DNA of 64,000 nt from Roseovarius sp. 217 (GCF_000152845.1 NZ_CH902585.1:137792-201791), one strand, 5' to 3'; shown: positions 24,596 through 33,202, counted from the stretch's first letter. A program made the numbers and translations. The notes: generated by a model from the sequence alone, not told the origin.

Positions 24596-25885
24596 ATGGA
24601 TAGTATAATGCTAATGATCGTTCTGGTGCTGCTGATCTTACTCGGCGCGCCAGTTGGCTTTACGCTGATCATGATCCCGGTGGTCTATATCCTGATCACC
24701 GACGCGGCACCGATGATCCTGATCCCCAGTCAGATGTTCAGCGCTATCGACTCGGTTCCGCTTACAGCTATTCCCTTGTTCATGCTAACCGGCGAGTTGA
24801 TGACCAGTGCGACGATCACCGATAGATTGGTCGAGCTGAGCCGTCGCCTAATCGGGCGGGCGCGAGGAAGTCTTGCACAGGTCAATGTTCTAGTCAGCAT
24901 GTTCTTTGCAGGCATGAATGGATCGGTCGTGGCGGACACAGCTACTGTCGGTTCCCTGCTGGTGCCCGCGATGAAAAAGGCGGGCTACCCACCAGCCTTT
25001 GCGGCAGCAATCACGGCTGTCAGTTCCACCATTGGCGGGATCATACCGCCTTCGATCATGATGATTGTCCTCGCGAATGCGGGAGGGATATCGGTGGGCG
25101 CGCTCTTCGCTGCAGGTATTATTCCGGGCCTTTTGATTGGCGGACTACTGATGGTAATTAATTACATTATTGCGCGCCGCAACAATTTCGAACGGAGCGA
25201 AGAGCCGTTCAACCTTAAGGCCGTTATGGTCGTGGGCTACAAATCATCTTTTGCGCTGCTGATCCCAATTGTTTTGGTCGGATCGGTGGTGTTTGGCATC
25301 GCGGGTGTGGTCGAAGCGGGTGCGCTAACGGCAACCATTGCTCTAGCCGTTGGGTTGTTTGTCTATCGTACGATAACCTGGACGAACTGCAAAAGCGCCT
25401 TTGTTCGCGCTTTTCGAAACTCGGCAATGGTGTTTATCATCATCGCCGCTTCGGGGCCTTTCAGCTGGTTGCTGACGTCAATGGGGGCGATAAACGATCT
25501 GGAAGAGTGGTTGTTGGGATATACTCACAATCCATTATTGTTTGCTTTGGTACTGGTGCTGTTTATCTGCCTTTTGGGTATGGTCATGGATTCAGCAGCG
25601 AACATCATTGTTGTGGGGCCGGTGCTGGTCGATGTTATGGTGAAGGCAGGGTATCCGGATGTGCAGGCGGCACTCGTCGTTGTCGTGGGATTTCTGATAG
25701 GTTCGGTGACACCACCCGTAGGAGTCGCGTTCTTTACTGCCGGTGCAATCGCGAATGTTAGGCTGGAGAAGGTCGCAGTAGCCATGCTGCCCTACCTAGT
25801 GGCGCTTTTTGCGCTGTTGTTCGTGCTAATTGTTGTGCCGGATATCACCATGTTCCTGCCGCAAGCATTGGGGTTCGTGAGATGA
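24596..25885 (+). CDS. dctM: TRAP transporter large permease
   Basis: The 429-residue membrane protein has about 12 hydrophobic segments and DctM motifs (FAGMNGSVVADTATVGSLLVPAMKKAGYPPAFAAAITAVSSTIGGIIPPSIMMI; GSVTPPVGVAFFTAG). It starts at 24596, 100 bases after dctP. In most TRAP operons the small subunit comes before this gene; here it comes after. Sequence looks intact. Confidence 0.94.
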   Translation: MDSIMLMIVLVLLILLGAPVGFTLIMIPVVYILITDAAPMILIPSQMFSAIDSVPLTAIPLFMLTGELMTSATITDRLVELSRRLIGRARGSLAQVNVLVSMFFAGMNGSVVADTATVGSLLVPAMKKAGYPPAFAAAITAVSSTIGGIIPPSIMMIVLANAGGISVGALFAAGIIPGLLIGGLLMVINYIIARRNNFERSEEPFNLKAVMVVGYKSSFALLIPIVLVGSVVFGIAGVVEAGALTATIALAVGLFVYRTITWTNCKSAFVRAFRNSAMVFIIIAASGPFSWLLTSMGAINDLEEWLLGYTHNPLLFALVLVLFICLLGMVMDSAANIIVVGPVLVDVMVKAGYPDVQAALVVVVGFLIGSVTPPVGVAFFTAGAIANVRLEKVAVAMLPYLVALFALLFVLIVVPDITMFLPQALGFVR

Positions 25886-25961
25886 CGTTGTTCGAGACCG
25901 CCACTCGCATCAATCCGAGCACCTCCATCGTCATCGCATCCTCAATGGTGAGGCCATCCCA

Positions 25962-26540
25962 ATGCTAGCAGCCTTTAAGTTCATCGACCGCGCTGTCAAG
26001 AAAACGCTCACCGCATTCTGCGCTGTTCTCTTGTCGCTGATGGTTGCATTCACGGTCTATTCCGTCGTCATGCGCTATGTATTTGAGAATCCGCCCGTTT
26101 GGGGGGATCTTCTGACGGTTCTCAGCAACATCTGGCTAGTTTTCTTTGCTCTTGCGCTGACGGTTCGCGACAGGGACCACATCGCGCTGGACCTGATCTA
26201 TTCTTGGCTACCAATCAAGGTTGCGTTCGTCATTCAACAGTTCTGGTCTGTCGTGATCTTCGGGATCGGTATCGTGATGATCATCTATGGGCTCGAAGCC
26301 GTTGCCAAGATGGGCGGCAAGTATTGGGAAATGTGGTATTTCGCATGGGAAGACGGAGGCTTTGTCTTCAAGCCCAATTACATGCCTAAGAAATATGCCA
26401 TCAGCATCGTGCCAATCTCTGGGTTCCTTGTCAGCGTAGCAGCCTTGGCATCCATTCTGGAGGATAGTCTTCGATTGAAAGCAGGTAAGTATGAGCATTC
26501 CAGCGACTTTGATGGCGATGAAGGTATCGACCACCTCTAG
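25962..26540 (+). CDS. dctQ: TRAP transporter small permease
   Basis: The 192-residue protein has four hydrophobic segments and the DctQ pattern (FTVYSVVMRYVFENPPVWGDLLTVLSNIWLVFFALALTVRDRDHIALDL). GTGAGG upstream supports the ATG at 25962. It lies 76 bases after dctM, an inverted order against the usual P-Q-M. It ends a three-gene transport operon under probable MocR control. Confidence 0.92.
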   Translation: MLAAFKFIDRAVKKTLTAFCAVLLSLMVAFTVYSVVMRYVFENPPVWGDLLTVLSNIWLVFFALALTVRDRDHIALDLIYSWLPIKVAFVIQQFWSVVIFGIGIVMIIYGLEAVAKMGGKYWEMWYFAWEDGGFVFKPNYMPKKYAISIVPISGFLVSVAALASILEDSLRLKAGKYEHSSDFDGDEGIDHL

Positions 26541-26843
26541 TTGATTCTGGCCGGTTGTCAGGAAGCGGACCGCTATCGGAGATAGATACTTGAGGATGAA
26601 GATGGCATTCATCACTAAAGAGGGCCCGGTTAGGCAAACTTGGATTGAGGCAGGGCAGGGCACCGACTAGCGTTTTGTCATGTCAGTACCCAGTCCCGTC
26701 AATTGCTTTAAGACGAACCCCTAGATCAAACGCCTAGCCAATTCGAAAATCCAACTTGCGCGAGCCGACAGTTTTTCAATCACCTCATAGTGAGATGATG
26801 TTATTTTGCCTCAGCTCGGATTGGTGAGACCCTACGATATGCC
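26541..26843. other. Non-coding stretch between dctQ and an IS6 element
   Basis: No supported gene, hairpin or repeat was seen in these 303 bases. It is probably flanking sequence left by IS-mediated rearrangement. Confidence 0.3.
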
Positions 26844-27673
26844 GGTAGTGTCGCAAATTTTGTAAAGGGTTGAGAATGTCCCGTGGACTGGACACAATTA
26901 TCCAGCGAGCTCAGCGAACTGCTCGAAGCCGAACTTCCCTGATCGGGAGAATTGCCCTTTACGGATCATGTGAGCGACTTCGATGCCAGCCAGAGTGGCT
27001 GCGGCCGAATTGAACGATTTGAAGGTCTGCATGGGGCGGGTGATCTTCTTTATGAAACGGTGATCCTGTTCGATAATATTGTTGAGATATTTCACCTGCA
27101 GGACCTCGATCAACCAACACCAGTTGTGCATCATCAGCAGGCAATTCATGTTGAACAGACCGGCTGCGTTCGATCCGCTCTTGTCGATGACGACCCTGTC
27201 GGGAAAGCCGTTGTTTCCGATTGCGCGGATGAAGAATTCGGTGGCCGCTGCTTCGTCCCGCCGCTCTGACAGCATGAAATCAAGCGTTTTGCCCTGGTTG
27301 TCGATAGCTCGATACAGATACATCCACCGCCCTTTGACTTTCACGTAGGTCTCATCCATCCGCCAAGATCGACCGGTCGGCGTCTTCCGGCGAAGGGCTT
27401 GCTCAGCGATGATTTTCGCATATTTCTCGACCCATCGGTTCAGCGTAGCGTGATCAACATCGACGCCGCGCTCAGACATGATTTCTTCGAGATCCCGATA
27501 CGATACCGCAAACCGAACATAGAAATATACCGCGTACAGGATGACATCTTTCGGGTGGTGCGCGCCTTTGAAATTGACCAATCTCTTAAACCTTGAATGG
27601 GATGTCGAAGGGTTGCTCCATTAACGCCACTGTCGAGAAGTGCAACTGGGCGTCAAAACTTTGCGACACTACC
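26844..27673 (-). mobile_element. IS6-family element, intact (GGTAGTGTCGCAAA ends)
   Basis: The 830-bp element has left end GGTAGTGTCGCAAATTTTG and right end AAAACTTTGCGACACTACC. Flanking octamers (GATATGCC and CCGTGGCC) differ, so no target duplication remains. Its right end cuts the type III secretion gene sctV. Confidence 0.92.
26898..27581 (-). CDS. IS6-family transposase, apparently intact
   Basis: The 227-residue DDE transposase starts MVNFKGAHHPKDVILYAVYFYVRFAVSYRDLEEIMSERGVDVDHATLNRW. The catalytic residues are visible in SWRMDETYVKVKG, VVIDKSGSNAAG and NNIIEQDHRFIKK. The insert with MMHNWCWLIE before the third catalytic residue is unusual against other copies here. Replicative transposition forming cointegrates is the family behaviour. 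Confidence 0.92.
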   Translation of the reverse strand: MVNFKGAHHPKDVILYAVYFYVRFAVSYRDLEEIMSERGVDVDHATLNRWVEKYAKIIAEQALRRKTPTGRSWRMDETYVKVKGRWMYLYRAIDNQGKTLDFMLSERRDEAAATEFFIRAIGNNGFPDRVVIDKSGSNAAGLFNMNCLLMMHNWCWLIEVLQVKYLNNIIEQDHRFIKKITRPMQTFKSFNSAAATLAGIEVAHMIRKGQFSRSGKFGFEQFAELAG

Positions 27674-28604
27674 CCGTGGCCTTGATGAGGGTCGAGGCGA
27701 CGAAAAGGATCACTGCGGCGGCTGCAAATACCATAAAAGGAAAGCCGGGGACAAACCCAAAGAGCAAGAGCACGATCGCAGCCGCTGCGGGCACCCGGGC
27801 ATCAGACATGAGTTCCTTGGCGATGTCGGTCCCAAGGTCCTGTGGCTTTTCATTGGCGACACGTGTGACTATCACACCCGCACAGATCGACATCAGAAGC
27901 GCCGGGATCTGCGCGACCAACCCATCGCCGATCGTCAACAGCGAATAGACCGACGCGGCCTCGCCAAGGCTGAGACCGTGGACGCCGGTGCCCACCGCAA
28001 TTCCGCCCACCAGGTTGATGAAGATGATGATCAATCCAGCCGTTGCGTCGCCCTTGACGAATTTCATGGCCCCGTCCATCGCGCCAAAGAACTGGCTGTC
28101 CTTGTCCAGAGCCTTGCGTTGGAGGGCACCTTCATCTTGTGGCAGCGTACCGGCGCGAATGTCAGCCTCGATGCTCATTTGTTTGCCAGGCATCGCGTCT
28201 AGCGTGAAGCGCGCCGCAACCTCCGCAACGCGTTCTGCCCCCTTGGTGACGACGACGAACTGCACGACCGTGATGATCAGAAACATCACAAGGCCAATGA
28301 CCACGCTGCCACGCACGACAAATTCGCCAAAGGTTGCGATGATCTGTCCGGCATCGGCCTCTGACAGGATCAAGCGGGTGGTTGCGATCGACAAGGCCAG
28401 ACGAAAGGCTGTGGCGATCAGAATGACGGATGGGAAGGTCGAGAAATCAGAAGGTCGTTTCAGATAGACGGCCACCATCAAGAGAACCACCGACAGGCTG
28501 ATGCTGATCACCAGCAGGGCGTCGATCAGCCCGGTCGGCAACGGGATGACCATAAGGGCAAGAATGGAAATCAGGAGCGCGACAAGGGCAAGATCTTTTC
28601 TCAT
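27669..28604 (-). pseudogene. sctV: SctV-type (FHIPEP) type III secretion export-gate protein, truncated
   Basis: About 311 codons remain of a protein normally near 700 residues. The transmembrane half is preserved: DFSTFPSVILIATAFRLALSIATTRLIL, then VVTKGAERVAEVAARFTLDAMPGKQMSIEAD and FFGAMDGAMKFVKGDA, a stretch closer to non-flagellar SctV than to FlhA. The cytoplasmic ring-forming domain is missing because an IS6 end at 27673 cuts the gene and supplies a stop. The export gate cannot work without it. It lies after a tiny gene and a strong terminator. Confidence 0.88.
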
Positions 28605-28619
28605 TGGACACGCTTCTTG

Positions 28620-28653
28620 AAAAGAAAAACCTCCAGCCAGATTTGGCTGGAGG
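28620..28653 (-). terminator. Strong Rho-independent terminator between the tiny gene and sctV
   Basis: Arms CCTCCAGCCA (28630-28639) and TGGCTGGAGG (28644-28653) form a perfect 10-bp stem with a 4-base loop. In the minus direction a TTTTTCTTTT run follows. It would end most transcripts of the small gene at 28671-28817 and reduce readthrough to sctV. Confidence 0.85.
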
Positions 28654-28670
28654 TGCTGTCAGAGCGACGA

Positions 28671-28817
28671 TTACGCCGAATTCGCCTTACGGCCCAGGGC
28701 TTCGGACGTGCCGACGGCCTCTTTCATCTTGCGGGCAGACTGGAGGCTGATCAGCTGGATCTTCTCGAATTCGCTCACGAGATCAGCGTTGGGTGCCTGA
28801 GGTCCGGAAGTTTCCAT
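28671..28817 (-). CDS. 48-residue protein of a type III secretion locus, function unknown
   Basis: GGAGAAGAAA precedes the ATG at 28817. The product starts METSGPQAPNADLVSEF and continues with a predicted helix rich in K, Q and L, ending GRKANSA. No family is recognised. Its position directly before sctV and its own strong terminator suggest it is made in larger amounts than the export gate, as a structural or secreted subunit would be. It is shorter than known needle proteins (about 80 residues), so that idea is speculative. Confidence 0.65.
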   Translation of the reverse strand: METSGPQAPNADLVSEFEKIQLISLQSARKMKEAVGTSEALGRKANSA

Positions 28818-29142
28818 TTTCTTCTCCATATGTTGGTCCGTATTACACGGATGGTTTACCCAAAAGGGCGTTTGATTGAGCAGCCTAACGCACCAAACCC
28901 TGTTACGGCTGCAACCTGTTATCGAAACCGCACTGGATCGAGATCCGCGTCACCGTTACCGACGCCCCCATTTTTTGCCATTCGGGCGAAAATGAACACT
29001 CAGCGAGACTACGTTAAAGCCTACGTAGCGGCACGTGTCGGGGCAGAGTTTGCTGCAATTGGTCATTACGGGGTAGTACGCACCCAAGGCGAACAGGCAA
29101 AGCTGACAGGGGTTGCCAAAGAGGTGGTGCACGCCGCCGTGT
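28818..29142. promoter_or_regulatory. Upstream region of the 48-residue gene, with a CTACGTAG motif
   Basis: These 325 bases hold no supported gene. CTACGT at 29009 and CTACGTAG at 29021-29028 lie close together and resemble the palindrome at 30015-30028 in the same locus, so a shared regulator is possible. A promoter for the small gene must lie here but was not pinpointed. Confidence 0.35.
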
Positions 29143-29916
29143 CTAGGATTGCGACCCGCGATACTGGCGTATCGCATGAAAGATCTGCTGCGCCTGGTCC
29201 TTGGACATCTCGGCGGTGGCCAGGTCATAGGCCTCGGACTCGCGTCCAACGAGATAGTAGGCGATGGCAAGGTTGTGCCGCAGGTTCAGATCTGTAAGCT
29301 GCGATCGCGTGAGATCCTGCAGGATCGCAACGGCCTCGTGGCCGGAGCCCCCGAGCACGTGGCTCAGTGCGAGGTTGTTCAACGCATCGAGATTGGTCGG
29401 ATTGATCGCCAGAAGCGCCTGGTAGGCGCTGATCGCGCGAATATGATCACCGCTCAGGTCAAAGGCCACGGCACGGCCGTTCAAAGCCGTTTCGTTTTTC
29501 GGATCATCCGCCAGAACAAGATCAAAGTTGCTAAAGGCTTCGGACATATTGTTTTGCGCCAATGCGACGCGCCCAAGGCCAAGGTGCCCCCGCTTGTCCG
29601 CGCCCAACTTGATAGCAGTCCTGTAGGCATTTCTGGCCTTGAAGAGCGCGCCACCCTGCAGATAGGCATTGCCAACCGACAAAAGCGCTTCGGCGTGCGA
29701 GCCGTGATCTCGGGATACTTCGTCCAACAGACGATAGGCGCTGTCGTATTGCCCGCCCACCAACATCCGTTGCGCCACGTCAACACGCGCCTGATATCCC
29801 ACGGGTTGGGAACCGGACAGCTCACAACCGCCGAGAAAGAGCGCCGCGGCAACAAACAGCGCCGTCTTGCGTGTTGCCAGAGCGGTTCTGGGCGGGAAAT
29901 CTTCCGTTTGGAACAT
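29143..29916 (-). CDS. TPR-repeat lipoprotein, TadD-like
   Basis: The 257-residue protein has a lipoprotein signal (ATRKTALFVAAALFLGGCELSG; lipobox GGC) and about five tetratricopeptide repeats (EALLSVGNAYLQGGALFKARNAYRTAIKLG, TALNGRAVAFDLSGDHIRAISAYQALLAINP, DALNNLALSHVLGGSGHEAVAILQDL). TPR lipoproteins of this type act as pilotins or assembly factors for Tad and T3SS secretins. The divergent secretin gene starts about 200 bases away, which fits that role. The start at 29916 is chosen over a much longer frame that has no signal peptide at its N-terminus. Confidence 0.8.
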   Translation of the reverse strand: MFQTEDFPPRTALATRKTALFVAAALFLGGCELSGSQPVGYQARVDVAQRMLVGGQYDSAYRLLDEVSRDHGSHAEALLSVGNAYLQGGALFKARNAYRTAIKLGADKRGHLGLGRVALAQNNMSEAFSNFDLVLADDPKNETALNGRAVAFDLSGDHIRAISAYQALLAINPTNLDALNNLALSHVLGGSGHEAVAILQDLTRSQLTDLNLRHNLAIAYYLVGRESEAYDLATAEMSKDQAQQIFHAIRQYRGSQS

Positions 29917-30014
29917 CGACAGGGTATCCTCGGCTGGTGGCGGAATTCTAGGAAAGTATCCGATCCGATACCCTGCACCTGCGCCGGATTGTATGCGTAG
30001 TGACGGCGAGAGCA

Positions 30015-30028
30015 CTACGTATACGTAG
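30015..30028. promoter_or_regulatory. Perfect 14-bp palindrome between divergent TPR and secretin genes
   Basis: CTACGTATACGTAG lies in the gap between the two divergent genes, about 85 bases before the secretin start. A related CTACGTAG occurs at 29021. An operator role is inferred from symmetry and position. Confidence 0.5.
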
Positions 30029-30113
30029 GTTTCGGCCCACACGGACGTGCTTGATTGCGTGACAGCGGCTCTCTACCCCGGTCGGGAATGAAAGCTGCGA
30101 AAAGGACGACGAG

Positions 30114-31439
30114 ATGAAGCCGTTTGATGCGTCGAAATGGCGTCATGCCCTGGCACTGGTATCTTTCATTCTGATGTTGCCATCTGTGCTGAGCAGCCCG
30201 GCATCCGCACAGGAACGCCTGACCGTTGAGCAAGGCAAAAGCATCCTTCTGCCCGTAGGGGACAATGTCGACACCGTCTTTGTGAGCGATACGACGGTTG
30301 CGGATGCGAGCATCTCTTCGAACAACCGCGTTTTTGTGTTCGGCAAGGAGGTCGGGGAAACATCGCTCATTGCAACGTCCACGTACGCGGATTCGGATAT
30401 GACATTCACGGTTGTTGTCACACACAAACTGTCCGAGATCAGATCGGTCATCCAGAGCCGGTTTCCCGGGGAACAGATCGCGGTCGAATCCTCGCGTGGC
30501 AGTCTGATGATCACGGGCATCGTTTCCAGCGACCGCGTCCGCGAAACTCTGGTCACGACGCTCGAGAGTGCAGCCCCGGAAACGACCATCATCGACCGCC
30601 TTCGCGTTGCAAGCTCGAATATCATCCGCCTCGAGGTCAAACTTCTCGAAGTCAGCCGAACTCAGGTGGAAAACTTTGGCATCGATTGGAACGCCACAGT
30701 CACCGCTAACGGTTTCTTTCTGGGAACATCCAACCGCGGTGTGCTGAGCGTGGGCAAAAGCGACACGGCAGAGTCATCGCTGAACGCCGCATTGGATGTG
30801 CTGATCTCAAACGGAATCGCGACGATCGCGCAAGAGACCGTGTTGTCGACTGTGAATGGAGAAGAGGCCCTGTTCTCGGTCGGTGGCGAAATCCCGATCC
30901 CGACATTCATCCCCGTCGATAGTGGCTCGTCAGATGGCAATTTCCAACTTGATTTCAAGTTCATCGGTACATCCCTGTCCTTTACGCCCAGCATAGCACC
31001 GGGTAACAAGCTACGTCTCCTGATTGACAGTACGATCTCATCACAAGGTCAAACCTCATCAACCGTGAATGGAAACGTCTTTCCGAACCTGAACACCCGC
31101 TCCTTTCGGACCAATGTCGAACTCAGCGACCGCCAACCGTTTGTGATTGCCGGGGTGACGCGCAATGACACCTCAAACGACCTGCGTCAGGATCGCGGCA
31201 CCGGCTTGTCCCGTATCGTCGATAGCTTGCTTGGTCAGGATCGGGTGACCGCAAATTCGCAAGAATTGGTGGTTATTGTTACGCCCCTTCTAACAGAACT
31301 CGAACCTCAGAGCATTCAGGAACGGCTGCCCGCGCCGCTTTCCAATTTGGGGTTCATCCTGTCGAACCGCGATTCGCGCACGGCAATCACACATGAACCT
31401 CGATATAATGCTTTCGGCGCAGCAGGTTTTCGCTATTGA
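30114..31439 (+). CDS. Secretin of the CpaC/RcpA (Tad pilus-like) family
   Basis: Secretins form the outer-membrane channel of type II/III secretion and pili. The 441-residue protein has a signal (WRHALALVSFILMLPSVLSSPASA), a pilus-assembly N-terminal domain (RLTVEQGKSILLPVGDNVDTVFVSDTTVAD), a BON-like section (SRGSLMITGIVSSDRVRETLVTTL) and the secretin core (VKLLEVSRTQVENFGIDW, GEEALFSVGGEIPIP, LRLLIDSTISSQ, DRQPFVIAGVTRNDTS, SQELVVIVTPLLTE). Length fits CpaC. Neighbouring sctV and TPR genes place it in a type III rather than a pilus locus. It looks intact, but its inner-membrane partner is broken. Confidence 0.92.
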   Translation: MKPFDASKWRHALALVSFILMLPSVLSSPASAQERLTVEQGKSILLPVGDNVDTVFVSDTTVADASISSNNRVFVFGKEVGETSLIATSTYADSDMTFTVVVTHKLSEIRSVIQSRFPGEQIAVESSRGSLMITGIVSSDRVRETLVTTLESAAPETTIIDRLRVASSNIIRLEVKLLEVSRTQVENFGIDWNATVTANGFFLGTSNRGVLSVGKSDTAESSLNAALDVLISNGIATIAQETVLSTVNGEEALFSVGGEIPIPTFIPVDSGSSDGNFQLDFKFIGTSLSFTPSIAPGNKLRLLIDSTISSQGQTSSTVNGNVFPNLNTRSFRTNVELSDRQPFVIAGVTRNDTSNDLRQDRGTGLSRIVDSLLGQDRVTANSQELVVIVTPLLTELEPQSIQERLPAPLSNLGFILSNRDSRTAITHEPRYNAFGAAGFRY

Positions 31440-31493
31440 GCACAGAAACTAACTTGGTCGGTCGAGTTCTGTTGCGAGGAAGGTCTATTGCAT

Positions 31494-31868
31494 GGTATTG
31501 TCGCAAACTTTTCGCTTCCAGCTGGACGGCCGATGTTGCAGAGCACGTTTGGAAGCAACGGGTGTGCGGGGTGTGCAGAAGCGCGATAGAATTCAAAGGG
31601 GTGCACTACCCTAAGGCCGTGGTCCTACATGCTGTCTTTTTCTATGTCCGTTATGCGGTGTCATATCGAGACCTCGAGGAAATCCTGGCCGAGCGAGGGG
31701 TCACCGTTGATCACGCCACCTTGAACCGCTGGGTAGTGAAATTCTCGCCCTTAATTGCCACAAATGCCCAATCTCGGAAACGTGCAACGGCACATTCTTG
31801 GAGGATGGATGAAACTTATATCAAAGTCCGGGGCAAATGGACCTTCCTCTACCGAGCGGTAGATCGAT
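31494..31868 (+). mobile_element. IS6-family 5' fragment
   Basis: An end-like sequence GGTATTGTCGCAAAC leads to a transposase N-terminal half (IEFKGVHYPKAVVLHAVFFYVRYAVSYRDLEEILAERGVTVDHATLNRW, then SWRMDETYIKVRGKWTFLYRAVDR). It is cut at 31868 by an IS110-type fragment. It retains the first catalytic D only. Confidence 0.85.
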
Positions 31869-32249
31869 ATGACCGCGCCCGGCGTTGGAATTATCACCGC
31901 GCTATCAGTTGTGTCGGCATTTGATGACGCATCGCGCTTCAAAAAGTCGTCAAGTGCGGGCGCATATCTCTGCCTGACGCCAAGACGATACGAGGCCGGC
32001 GAAACCAGTAGAAACGGACGTATCTCGAAGCAAGGCGACAAGATGGTGCGAAAGCATCTCTATGAGGCAGCGACAACCTTGCTGACGCGCAACCTGCGAT
32101 CATCTCATCTGAAGACCTGGGGCTTGAAATTGGCCAAAGTGTCGGGCTTCAAAAAGGCACGCATTGCGGTCGCCCGAAAGCTTGCCGTCATTCTTCACAC
32201 AATGTGGAAAACCAACACGTCATTCCGCTGGGACCAGTCGGCAGCATAG
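31869..32249 (+). pseudogene. IS110-family transposase, C-terminal fragment
   Basis: The product reads MTAPGVGIITALSVVSAFDDASRFKKSSSAGAYLCLTPRRYEAGE and RISKQGDKMVRKHLYEAATTLLTR, the transposase_20 domain of IS110/IS116 elements. The N-terminal DEDD domain is missing. It is joined in-line to the IS6 fragment upstream. Confidence 0.88.
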
Positions 32250-32650
32250 AAAGAGGTAAGCTGCTCAACTAAACCAGTATGGCGCGGATAAGGCCGTCCC
32301 TCTGAATGCACTGATCAGCGAAACAAGTGCGAGGACCACTTAGGCCGATCCGACCATCCGACGCCAACATGCGGCGACCCATGGAAGTCGACCGCGGAGA
32401 GAACCATGAACCCGGCGCGCGCGAAGGCATCAATCATAAAACTTGACCAATGCGATTAGAGAACTCCAGTGGGGGCACTCCACATAGCATCCACCATCCA
32501 TTCCGGAGTGAATACTTCGCCATGATCGGCTACGCGTTTTTCCGACTTGATTAGGCTCATGGTTTATTCATGTCAGCAGGCAAAGCTTTATCCAATGGCG
32601 TATTGATTTATTTGGCGGATTGCCCGGTCGCTACCGCGTCAGCGTGTCGC
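32250..32650. other. Non-coding tail of the IS110 remnant
   Basis: These 400 bases hold no supported gene. The first part probably belongs to the IS110 3' end; the last part leads to the brnA stop. No terminator was recognised. Confidence 0.35.
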
Positions 32651-32865
32651 TCACTCTAGCCGCTCAGCAATCCACATCTTGATCAGTGCCTGACGGGTGA
32701 TGCCGAGCTTCTGGGCCTGCCGGTCCAGACCGGCGACGACCCAGGTCGGGAAATCCACGTTCACCCGCTTTGCCTCGACATTGAGGCGGCGCGCCTTTGT
32801 CCATCGACATGGGCGGACATGTCCTCGCCCGCGTCGAAGCGTTCGTCGAATTCAGTCGCCTTCAT
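32651..32865 (-). pseudogene. brnA: BrnA-family antitoxin, frameshifted
   Basis: The N-terminus (MKATEFDERFDAGEDMSAHVD) and the C-terminal ribbon-helix-helix (VNVDFPTWVVAGLDRQAQKLGITRQALIKMWIAERLE) are both clear but lie in different frames. One base is missing near 32803; adding it restores a normal BrnA of about 71 residues. As written the product stops after about 34 residues and lacks its DNA-binding end, so it could not neutralise or repress normally. A sequencing error is possible. It overlaps brnT by 14 bases. Confidence 0.82.
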
Positions 32866-33118
32866 AGTGCTCAATCTCCTGCTTGCGAGCGCGGCGCACG
32901 GAGATGATCCGCACCCGGTCGCTCCCGGTATGTGTAGACAGCCCGTTCCAGGGTCTGGCCCCGATCATGCAAACCGCCATAAAGCGTGGCTCATCCGTGA
33001 CGTTGGCAGGGGCCTCGATCAGATAAGGATCATCCCAGAGGGCCTGGGCTTCATCAAAGTCGATCCCGTGCTTTTCACGGTTCGCGGCGCTTTTGTCGGG
33101 GTCATACTCGAACTTCAT
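32852..33118 (-). CDS. brnT: BrnT-family toxin, possibly altered
   Basis: BrnT is a RelE-fold ribonuclease toxin. The 88-residue frame has the family start (MKFEYDPDKSAANREKHGIDFDEAQALWDD) and end (VRIISVRRARKQEIEHYE). The middle (ARPWNGLSTHTGSD) does not look like BrnT, while a neighbouring frame of the same bases reads RTLERAVYTYRER, close to the usual WTAVYTYRGE. Two compensating indels may have changed about 14 residues. If so the toxin may be inactive, which would make the broken antitoxin tolerable. The promoter region follows at 33119-33160 (TATAAT-like bases). Confidence 0.75.
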   Translation of the reverse strand: MKFEYDPDKSAANREKHGIDFDEAQALWDDPYLIEAPANVTDEPRFMAVCMIGARPWNGLSTHTGSDRVRIISVRRARKQEIEHYEGD

Positions 33119-33202
33119 AAGAGGCAATATATGTTGAAAATGGTATAATTACTATACTTCTCAGCCGCCCTACAGTTACTAGATTTACTCAGCTAAAAAG
33201 CG

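Noticed and set aside
23728..24672. 314-codon minus-strand frame over dctP
   Set aside because: Complement of a well-supported TRAP receptor with signal peptide and ribosome site.
27669..28604. Flagellar FlhA
   Set aside because: The MDGAMKFVKGD stretch, the linked secretin and the absence of flagellar genes fit SctV better.
28956..29270. Minus-strand frame between the 48-residue gene and the TPR gene
   Set aside because: It overlaps the TPR coding end, has a low-complexity product and no start signal.
29113..30000. 295-codon plus-strand frame
   Set aside because: It lies entirely opposite the TPR lipoprotein, which has repeats and a lipobox; the plus frame shows no family.
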